Shown one piece after another: positions 13,301 to 25,300 of a stretch of 64,000 nucleotides of DNA. Source of the DNA: Tanypteryx hageni (lineage: Eukaryota > Arthropoda > Insecta > Odonata > Petaluridae). Position numbers and translations under genes: made by a program. The stretch lies in contig CM054118.1 in assembly GCA_028673005.1 (NCBI GenBank), positions 62,553,401-62,617,400 on the forward strand, given 5' to 3'. Position 1 is the first letter of the stretch. Each line of letters starts with the position of its first letter. The notes under the pieces were generated by a model. That model was not told the origin of the DNA. It saw only the letters and a list, made by a program, of their open reading frames with translations, and ran no database searches.

Positions 13301-16300
13301 TAGTTTGTAAATTTGATTTCACTCGTAGGTGGAAATCAATAATTATTTTTTTAATTAAAAATAGTTCAATAAAAAGTTATTGAAACATTTGTAGCAATAA
13401 TTTCAAACATTTTGTGACACTAATTGTTCCTCTGTAGCTTCTTGTTAAGATCTATTTGATAATGCTTCACAATACAATTGTGTGTTTTAGAAATAAAGAT
13501 AAATTGAGGGAATTCATGTGGTAGGTAATTTGAGAAACTGAAGTTTCTGTGTTATTTTTAAAATTGAGTAATATTTAAATATACAGTACTGGACTCCTTA
13601 TCCGTCATCCTGAAATCAGACTGGACCTGAAAACCGGCTATATTTGGAGCTCGTGCCCTAGGTACAAATTAAAAATTAGCTGTCTCTGCCCTGTAACTTT
13701 GTTTTCATAGCATTACTGTTTTAACATGCCACATTTTCCATATACACATGCACATTATATTGCGCAGTAAATCTAAGATTTTCGTACAAGGAAAGATATT
13801 CGGGTGTCGACACCTGATTTTTTAAAATTTTGTTAGTTGGTAAAGCCCGTGGATTAATAAACCAAGCTGCAAAAATGCATAATCATGGTGAAAATTCCTA
13901 TGGTAGTTCAAATAATTGTTATGTATACATTTTATCCAGTGTTAAAAATATTAAGATGCAATTTATCTAATAGGTGCATGTTATTGATGGGAAAATACGG
14001 TATATGTAGCATGTTATATGAGAAGAGGATAAAAATGCAATTGTGATTTCAACTTTAAGAAAATAAGCATATTTGGCATTAATTTGTGAATATTAAAGTG
14101 TACAATGATTTGGGAAACAATCAAAACCTTTGTATTCTTTACTTTTAATGTTTTTTAAATATATTATAAGTAAATATTATGATAAGGATGCAAAATAAGG
14201 AGTCTAAACTGTATTATATTTTCGCTAAGTCATCATATATTTCATTGTGTTTGATATGTGTCCCATTTTCTAGCTGTGGACAGGTCCCATCAATCTTCCC
14301 CAGGTGATGCCCGTGATGCTTTCATCAATGTAGCAACAGATGTACTTTCAACTTATCGCCTAACTCAAAGTGTGGGTCCATCATCAGGTCTTCTTGCTCC
14401 ACATTCACTTCGTCTCCTTCCCCTGTACATCCTAGCCCTCCTCAAGCATGTGAGTGTAAGACGGTTGTATAAGAATCTCTTACAGCATCTCCACAAAGGT
14501 GATGGCTTATCAATTTTCTTGAACAGTTGTGGCTGTTAATGAACTCTGCCTGCATCCAAATGAGTAATCCCTTGTATTAATCCCTAAGATTTTGGTTGGT
14601 AATTCTGAAAACATTTAGATCATTTTTTTCACCTAAACGTTATTTTTTTGTAGAATAATAATGAAAAGACAACAGTTAAAGTTAATGTCATCTTTGTGTT
14701 AATTTTTAAAAATAGTAAATTTTGTTAGGATTGTTTTTTGTTTACTTTTAAAACCTAGTTTTAAAAACTGCTTAAAATAGCAATTGAAATTATTGAAGGT
14801 CATTCAGAAAAATCAAAGAGATGATAATTACTAGATTGGGTCAGTAAAGATGTTCCATTGTTTTGCATATCTTCCAAGCTTGAAATCATAAGGGAATGGT
14901 TGTAATTTGAAGTAAGGTTGAAATGGGTTTCACTCACTTATAAACTTTCTACTATTTCCACATATGTAAGATGTGCGACCAAAGTATTAATAAGTTTACG
15001 CAGTGTGTGCAATTTGTCTCATTTTAAATTCAAATTATACCCATTCTTCTATTATGGAGTTCTACCAAATACAGTCATACCTTGAACTTACGACTTTATG
15101 CATTCCTGAAAACAGGTCATAAATCGAAAAATCTTAACATGGGACATGTAGGGTTACGTTTCTGGAGCACAAGGCTCAGACCCATTTTTCAATATTTTAA
15201 TCCCTATTACTCCATAAATCTATTTTTTTATTAAAAAATCAATAAAGGCACAAAATAGCATTGTATTGAACATTTAAATTATTAAAAATATTAACAATAA
15301 GTAAGTTAATATTTTACAGCATGGATCATTAAGAGTTACGATTTGAGCTACCAGAGCATTTACAAACTTTATAAATAATTAAATTAACATTTTATCTAAA
15401 TTAATAACAGTATATGTAGTACAGAACACTTATGTTTCTTCCCTACTTACTTAGCGACTTGGCATTTTGGGTGCGGATTGACAGTAATTACTGCAGGTAA
15501 TCTGAAGGAGTTGGGAGGTCATCTGGGTCTGAATGCACAATTGTAATCTCACATTTATTTCTCCAAATGTGATGTATAGTGGTGCAATCAGTCTATCTGA
15601 ACCCAAAACCCAATCGATCTCCTGACCTGGGCAAAATATTCTGGTAATCTTACCTGGTTTAAATACCAAAGCATCGTTTACGAGCTTGAGTCAGTTGCTT
15701 TTGACATCCTGTGTTTAACAGTATGTTATGGTTTTTTTTTTTTGAGGTGTCTCACATTGGCTACTTTATGTAAGTTTGAAAATTCAGAGCATAAGTCTGA
15801 ACATGGGTGTTAATTTAATGGGATCATAAGTCTGGAAATTCGTAAGTCGGAAAGTTGTAGATTGAGGTACGACTGTATCAGCCTCTTCAGTGAATTATAT
15901 ACCGTATTTACCCGAATTCAAGACAAGGCTTTCTCTAAATTTCAGCTTGCAAAAATCGGGGATCATCTTTAATTCGAGTATGAAGTCGTATACCTTCAAT
16001 ACATTGCACATCAATCTGTCGTGCTTCTATTCATCACACAACAAACTCATTGTGCAATAATATATAGCACGACAATCTCATCGCTGGGCATATTTGATGC
16101 TAAACAAATTGGAAGGTGAGACACGATAACTGCTATACAGCAGGGGAATACACTTATTGGATTGTGAATTACCCCTTTCCATACACCATCCAATGTGTTT
16201 AGCCTTGTGTAATTCGTAAAGAGAAATGCGTTTCATTCCGGTATTATCAAAATATTTTTTAAAAAATTGTTGTGAAAAAGTGTCTCCCCCTGCCGATAAC

Positions 16301-19300
16301 CAGTCATGGTGTCTTGCTTTCCAATTTGTCTTGCAACGAGTTTGTTAAAAGATGAATTGATGCACGATGAGTTTGTTGTGTGAAGTATTGATGCGGGACG
16401 AATTTTTTGTGTGACAAATTGACGCACAATGATGTTTTTTCAACAAAATAAAATGATTGTGTCTACTGACATTTTTCATTGCAAACTTACTATCCGGAAT
16501 TCAATTAATAAAGTCTTTAAAGTTTTAAAAATTCTTTTTTTTTAAACAAGCATTTCTAACAAACCATTTCAATCAATTAATGAATTAGTATATCTATACT
16601 GAATGTGTTCAAAATATAAAACAAATATATTCAGTGAGAAATTAGGTCAAAATATTTTTTCTATTTTAACGATCTGCTAAAAAGGGGGTCATCTTAGATT
16701 TGGGGTCGTCTTGGAGTTGGGTAAATATGGCACTTGAAACTGTAGGTTATGGGATGTTTCCCAGTTTTCGTATGAAACAATATGTTATCTACTATATTTG
16801 CTGCTGCTATATCTGCTACATTGTCTTAGCTCATTATATATTCTAATTTGCCATTCACTTTACAGATTGCATTCCGTTCAGGACAAGGTACACGTCTGGA
16901 TGACCGAGTTTTTGCTATGTGTCAGATGAAAACATTGCCACTTTCATTTCTGATGCAGGAGATATATCCAGATCTGTACCCAGTTCATACTCTCAATGAA
17001 CAGGTTAGTTTTTATAATGCTTCTAGTGACATAATGGCAGTAATAGAACAGTGGACTGAGTTTTCCTTATGTATGTTTTGGATTTTTATAGACATCTTTC
17101 AAGAATGCCGAGGGTCAGATAGTTCCAAATCCTCCCCGACTTCATCTCTCTGCTGAGAAACTAGACTCAAGAGGAGTGTTTCTTTTGGACAAAGGAGAAA
17201 TGATTCTCCTCTATGTTGGCCGTTCTGTTGCTCCACAGTTCTGTCAGGATGCTTTTGGCGTGCCTCATTTTGCAGCCATTCAGGATGATATGGTAAATAT
17301 TGAAATATTACAGGATATGATATTTTTTGCTATTTTGAATTCTAGTTTAAATTACCGTATTTACTCACATATAAGCCATACTTTTTTTCAAAATTTTCAT
17401 TTAAAAAATGAAGGTGCAGCTTATAGGCGAATACAAAGCAAAAAAAAATTCAAAATAGGATACAGTGGGTCCCCATTATTCGCAGGGGTTACATACCAGA
17501 AAATGGTCGTGAATACCGAAACAGCAAATATTGGGGAATTTTCCCCATTAAAATACTTTATATAAGGGAGGTTATGTTCAGAGTCATCTTTAAAATCACC
17601 CATGCGACGAAAAAAGGGGAATTTTCTCTCATAAGATTTCATGCAATACGGGAGATTAGGTTAAAGTCATTGCCATTTTACCCTGTGTCATCCAAACTAC
17701 GAAAACAAGTCCGTTTACAGGCGTTCCAGTCATGGAGGGGTCAATGTACAGGACAGTACCTACAAACACGGAATGTTGCCTAATCTTAATATAAATGAAA
17801 ATAACATAAAATGACATACGAAATACGAATGGAAAACACTCATATACAAAAATAACACACATAATACACGCACATGTACATACAACAAATGCAAAAACTT
17901 AAATTAACACAGACACAAAAAAGACAAGTAAACATTTTTTACCTCTGATAGATGGTTCACTGGGCTTGGTAAAGGTGAATTGTGTAGGGGAGGAGGAAGT
18001 CAAGCTAAGGAGGTGGAGGTTTGCGATGGAGATGTTGGCAGAGAAGAATGAGAAACAGTTGGCTATGTCTTTGAATGCAGAAGAAATGAATCCAATGTCA
18101 ACTTGAGTTTTTTATGGATTTTTGACTTGTAAATCTCCCTATAGCAGCTCAAGCCCTCATTCACAATTTTTGTAAAATTTGCTGCGTGATCCTGAAGTGG
18201 GTCACAATTCTGCAAGGTTGCAACTGCTTTATCTATGTAGTTAAACACTTCCGAAAGTTTCTTCGTTGTCAAGCCTTTTTCTTCCTTATTCTTCTCTTCC
18301 TCGTCGTCAGGTCCACCCTCTTCCAAAGCACATTGCTGATCCAGTTCCAACAAATCTTCATTTGTCAGAGGTTCTGAATGAGATTCTAACAATTCCACAA
18401 CGTCTTGACCCTCCACCTTTTCAAAGCCAACTTGCTTTGCCATAGTTATGATATCGTTCTTGATCGACAAAACGTCCTCAAACCCAAGAAAGTTGTTCAC
18501 AGCATCTGGGTATATGTATTGCCATATGCCGTTCATGCATTGAGATGTCACTTCTTTCCACAATTTATTAATGTTTTCAATGGCATTCATAACATTGTAG
18601 AACTTCCAAAATTCCTGCACAGTGGGTTTGCCTTCATCATCGGTCTCCCTAATCAGCATCCTGAAGGTCCTTTGCAAATAATATGCCGTGAAGGCAGAAA
18701 TAAAGCCCTGGTCCATTGGCTGCAACAACGACGTTGTTCGTGGTGGGAGAAAAACAACCTGGATGTTCGGACACAGGGCTTTATAATCCAAATCATGGGC
18801 ACTAGCATTATCCAAAGTAAGCAAAATTTTGAAGTCCATATTCTTCTCCCTACAATAAGCTCTCAATTCGGGCACTAGACTGTTCATGAACCAATCGCAG
18901 AAAATTTGACGAGTTACCCAGGCATTTCTCTGTGACTTCCGTGTGACGGGGAGATGACTTTTTACATAATTTCTCATTGCTCTTGGGTTCTCTCTGTGAT
19001 ATATGAGAAGTAGCTTTAACTTCTTGTCAGCTGCAGCATTTCCTCCCAAGAGTAGGGTCTGCCTGTCTTTTGAAGCTTTAAATCTTTGAGCATTCTTTTC
19101 ATTGTGGGAAATATACGTCCCTGATGGCATTTTCTTCCATTTCATTGCAATTGAAAATCTGGTTAGGTTCGTAGCCACCTCCTTCTATTATTTTATTTGG
19201 GAAATTCTTGAGCAGCTTTCACATTGGCACTTGCAGCTTCTCCGGTGATTCTTAACAATAAAATATACATTGTTAATAATTAATAGTGAAAAATATATGT

Positions 19301-22300
19301 ACATTAATACCTTATGTAACGTGAGGATGCATTTTCATTATCATGCTTTAATAGATGGCCGCTCACAGTAATTACAATTTCGTCATGTTTGTGATGTTTT
19401 AGTTTCTTATGATCCAGTTGAATAGCTCAATTAATGCCACGGAACAGTAGAATTAATGTAGATGCCATAAATATTTTATGCATATGTAGGAGAAATAATG
19501 TTACTTACGTGTATTGAGATCGCAATGGCTACAAAAGTGAAAAGATATGCCTATGCTATTAGCCATAAGCTTCAGACGATTCAATATGCAAGAACGCACG
19601 TAAACTGAGCAGCAACACATCATTTTGGTCCACCTGCCACAGAAAAAAATGATCCGTGAACAGAGAAAACGAGGGAAAACTGAAGCTTATGTAATAAGAG
19701 AAACATAGTCTTCGTAAGGTTGGTTTTAAATGGACACAACTAGAGGAGGAAGTGATGGATAGTAGAACAGAGGAAGTTTGGTATTGTTGTATCAATCAAA
19801 ATCGTAATGTACGAGGCAAAATGAGTTGCAGAAGAAAAAGAACTAGTTAAGCAAACGTATAGTTATTACGTATGCACTCCATTTATTATTTATCCCATTA
19901 TATTAAAATATCATCTTGAACTTAAGTTTAAGTTAAGTACTATCGGTAAACGGTATCTATACATGCGACGTGTGCAGCGCTCTCCGACAGCTTTAATTAA
20001 TGCCTAGTTCACCCAGGGCACATTTAGCTATATAAGTCTTGAAGCAATTATATATGTTTTACATCATCTCTATTTACCGTATTTACTCTGTGCACGTTTT
20101 TACCTGGAACGCCGACAAAAAAAAGGGGGTGCATGTCTTACATGGGGTTTTTCAGACCAAGTAATATAAATTTTATCAATAGTAAATTTTCTGCAATATG
20201 ATTGCATCTACTTCTATATATGCAGAAGACGTTGAATTCTACGAAGTATACGCGTATCTATGCGACCAACAATCGTTTTGGTCAGTGTTTCTCAACTGCC
20301 GCCGGTCTGCAGTCCGCTGCGGGTCCGCAGTCTGCCGCCAGTATGAGAGAGGACCTTACTGTACATGTTATTGATGCTGAGCACCATATTACATCAAAAA
20401 TAAGCAATATGTGAAGCTTGGCATTGGTGCATAATTTTACTAAAGATAAAGTGCGTAAGATGCCAAAGTTATTTTTGATATTACCTCAAAACAGGATAAA
20501 TTGTGGACGAAGTTGCGTAATATTACATTAAAAACTATTAAAAGGTTAACAGAAAAGAAGACTATCGAAGATGAGGAGATTTCTGCTAGTATCGGCGTAA
20601 AGAGATTGCCCAATAAAGTACGTTATGTAGTAGGGGGGAGATGGAGATAATTCTCAACTTGGAATCTGCCGAGGATCAGTGAATTTTCTTTTTGAATTGA
20701 ATTTTAAAGTCAAGATACTTAATTTGAGTGAAACTTGGGGGTGGGAGTGGGAGTCGTTGAAGAGCTCGATTTTATTTTTTAAAACATATTCCTGCTTAAA
20801 TTAATTTTTTCCCACCGGACCAGCCTAAAAATAGAGGTGTGCGGGGTAAACAAGTAAATATGGTATTTTACAAATGAAGTTTATCTAAAACGTTATATTT
20901 AACTGTTATCATGCTGTAATATTTTCTGCAAATGTTGCCAGATATAGACATAATCACAGCTGGAAATGATACACAACGTGGCCCTCCTAAATGCCTTGGT
21001 GAACCAAAATACTTTTTTCTTGAAAAATCTTCTAAAAAATCGGGGTGCGTCTTATACTATGACTCGTCTTATATGCCGAGAAATATGGTAATTTAATACC
21101 CATAGAATTCATCTTCTTTATCATCTTCAGCATCAAATAACTATGCAAAGAAGACAACCGTGATACACGTGTGTGCGTTATAAATGGGGTATATGAAATA
21201 GTCTGAATGTTTTGGCAAAAAGTATGGGTGTGTGTTATACATGAGAGCGCGTTATACCCGAGTATATATGGTATTTCTTAATTGTGAGGTCAGAGGGTTA
21301 AATAGTGTTCATCTGCCAATCCAATCTGTTTTGGTCAGATTTATAATGTCTCTTTTTTATGAAAAGAAATTAATTTTGTCAAACATTTGCATTATCTCAC
21401 TTGATATTTTATGGTTTAACTTTCAAAAAGATGTATTATTTGGCTTGCAGTTAAATATTCCCAGCTACTTTGTAGGTTTGGAACGAATGAATATCTGTTT
21501 TATTATGACCTTTATTATTTTTTGCAGTATGAGCTTCCTGTTCTTGGTACTCCAGTATCTGAATTACTTAATAATTTTATACGTCACATACAATCAGAAA
21601 AACCATATGAAGCAACAATACAAATCATCAGGTAAGTTTACATTTTTCCTCTAAAATATTTATTCAGAGAAATTTCTATTTATTATTTTACATTTCTTTC
21701 CTAAAGAAAAAGGAAAAGTGTAGAATAAGGCATATGTACTTGATGTAAGTTTTCTGGTTTACATAAGATGTTGTGTAAATTGAGGTCCCTAATCTTTTTT
21801 AAATTTAATGAAAAACTAAGTCATTTAATCTTTGTACCTGTAAATCCAGAATGGTTTTCATATCCAAAATATTAAATGGGAGTACAACTTATGGATGTGG
21901 ATATGGCACATTCTCAGTTTGCATTTTAAAAGGGTTAACAGGTTTATGCTGGGGCAGCTTACCCATGGGTTTTCTGATTTCCTATCCTCACAGCAGGGCA
22001 ACTGATTTACATGATAGGGGAAATACTTTATTTATCTGAATCAAAGAAGACCCCACTTTTAGCAGACTGTCAAAACAGAAAAAAGATTTTGACCTAATTT
22101 TTACTGAATGTATTTGGTGTATATTTCAAACACACATCAAGTATTGGCATACTAGTTTGTTCATTAATTGAAATGGTTGGTTGCAAATTTTTGTATAAAA
22201 AAAACTCGGGTCATTTTTCCAAATATTTTTTGTCAATCAAGCAATCCTGGAAAAGTTTGAACCATTATCTCTTACCATTTTTGAGATATAAACGATTAGT

Positions 22301-25300
22301 ACTTGCATTGGTGCTTCGGTGGCATGGTCTGGTGGTGCATGCTTGAAGTTGTTGCAGACAGAGTTAGAGAAATATATACAAGATATGCATTCCAGCATCT
22401 GAACCTTATTAATATATTTTTAATTCTATTTCTTTATTATGACTATACTTGGTGTTTTTTATTTGTTTATGTACACATATTTCATACATGTAACTCATTT
22501 TTACAGAAAAGAAATTATAACGAGGATGGTTCATAGCATTGCTTTATTACGACCTGTATGAAAAACGATATCACGTGTTTGTACATTGTTCTCATAGCGC
22601 TTAAGTAAATCTAGTTTTTGCTCTAGCGATATAACTTTTCTGTTTCTCAGGGCCCTGCATCTATAGGGGCTCCGTGCTAGAATTTAGCTTACGAACTACT
22701 CTTACTTTCTAGTCTTGCTCTAGATGTTTGTTATAAGAAAGATATAATTTCGGGAGCTCCACGGTTACCGCCTCACCCTGGGTCTCATGGCTGCTGCCTC
22801 ACCCTGGGCCCCATGGATCCTAGAGACTACTACTTGCAATAAAACATGCATCATACTATATAAAACTTTTGATTTTAGAAGCAATGTTTCCATATTTTTA
22901 ATTTTCTCATAATATCATAATGATAATGTGTTGAATGTCCTAACTCCGGGCTTCCATCTTTAATTGGTGTGTGATTGAGCATACAGTTGATTATGTCATT
23001 TCAACAGTATTCAAATACTTCTGCTTGATGTAAGAAAATAAATTGTTGTTTGAGAGAGGAGTGCAATGCTGGTGAATTTTTAGTCCACTTTCCAGAATGG
23101 AAATAGGCTTATAGTTTCTTCGTTGTGTCTGTCTGTCTGTTAACTTTTGAACCAATGGACCGATTTTAATAACACTTGGTGGAAATCTCTTGCTACTGGA
23201 GCCCAGCTCCTGAGGATAGTTTTTTGAAAAGATTGAAAGTCCCAGGTGCTATTTCAGGAGCTATCCTTCCCATTTGATGTACATTGGAAATCTGAAATCC
23301 ATCGTGCAGGGTAATTTTCTCTTGCACTTTAAAATATCTTAGAATTGTAATATCTGAGCGGGATTTATACTATTCTCTGAGGAAAGGAATGGAGATTCTA
23401 ATTTTTATCATAGGATTTTAATTGTTGATAGTACAGGCATAACTTGCTTAGCATAAGATAGGCATTCCGAGACATCTGTGCACTATCCAAATTTGCACTA
23501 AAAGAACAGTTTTTAACAAGCACTTAACCCAGTTGATCTTTACTCTTCAGAAATTTTACTATTTTTATTTTGCATCTTACGTAATGATAGGCCATTTTTA
23601 TATACTGATTTCAAGTCAAGAAAACAAAGTACCATATTTACTCGTGTAATACCTGCACTTTTTTCCCAGCAAGTTACCATCAAAAAAGGGGGGTGGGGAC
23701 ATTACACAATATTTGCCCCTTCATCTTTTGAGGATATGCCACCTGCAAAATGCCTGCTAACACTGCATGTCTGGTGTGAGATGAGTAAGCATTTTCTTTG
23801 GTAGGCACAATATGCCATTCATTTTATTTCTCCGGTTTATAACCAAGGTATTATTTTTTAAATACGTAAAATAATATACTTAGCACAATATTTATCAGGT
23901 ATGTTTTTAAATTCCTTGCCAGCTATCAGTAGTAAACCTAAATCATGTAAATGTTCTATGTAAATAGAAGTTTCAGACAGAATTCATTCTCATAGAAAAG
24001 GTGATGTAAGGGAAATAAACAAATGAATTGCATATATTTTAAAAACATATTTTCTCTTCTAATTTTTCCCATTTGAATAACACGGGAATGAGTGTAGACA
24101 AATTTTAATTTGGACTTAAAAATTACTAATAACCCAAGTACGAGTTCCAGACTTTCCAGAATTTCAAATACAGACCAAAGATTTCCACTCAAATGTCTGC
24201 ATTCTTCTCATGGCGTTATTACCGAATGCAGTTTTCAGCATTTCATGTGTTTCTAAGGCATTTTTGCCAAATTTGAAACTACTTGATGCATATTCTTTGC
24301 TCTTTCAAATCCACCATTTCTGTAGTCTTAGACAAGATGACCCAAACAGAAATTATGATGCCTGCTTTCCATTTAATGATTTATTCAATACTTATATTGG
24401 CTTTAATAGCTTTAAGGTCACCGTGGATATGTAGCTCTTTGTATTCCCAAATTTCATAATTTAGCATTATAAAATCCTACAAATACATTCAAATGGAATA
24501 TTAAATTGATGACTCATATTTGTGTGGCAAAAATAACGTGTATACGTATTAGAATATACTGAATCTGAGTCCAACAATAGTTGTTGCTATGGCAACACTT
24601 GTAATGAGTGGTAAAAACTGCAAAATTGCCAGTATTTATGCAAAATTCTAAGAAATACAATTGATAAGCAAAATTCTACGATAAAAATTAAAATATTCAT
24701 TCCTTTCCTCGGAGAATAGTACAAAATTTGCTCTGATATTACAATTCTAAGATTTTAATGTGCAAAAGAAAATTACCCTGTACGATGGATTTCAGATTTC
24801 CCATGTAAATCAAATGGGAAGGATAGTTGCTGGAATCGAACCTAGGACTTCAATCTTAAGCTATTTCTATTCTGGAAAGTAGGCTCAAATATGCAGCATG
24901 CTATAATGGGGAAACTCACCAGACTAACTCAGAAGGGTCAATATTATGGTACCTAGTGCCAGAAGGCTGTACTGCATGCCATTAGCACTCCCCACAGCCA
25001 GTCCGGGAACTTTTGGATCGCACCTTCTATAGCATCTATCGCCCGGATGCCTCTTTGAGTTTGACATGTCTGATTTAAATTAATTCTTCCAGCATTGAAA
25101 GTTTTTAAATTATCTTTAAAAGTGATCTTCTTGTATCTTGAGAACATTCCAATTGTGTCCATCAAGTATGTTTTATATTTTATGTATTATTAACTTGTCG
25201 AGTGTTTTTTGCTTTTGCAGAGAGGATAGCCGCCACCGTATGCTTTTTATTGAAAGGCTGGTGGAAGACCGTTCAGAGAGTGCACTGTCATACTATGAGT

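Noticed and set aside
14450..14539. Extension of the Sec24 exon past 14449
   Set aside because: The frame hits a stop and family alignment continues directly from LALLKH to the exon at 16866.
18405..18878. 157-codon plus-strand frame
   Set aside because: Antisense to the Tigger-like transposase frame.
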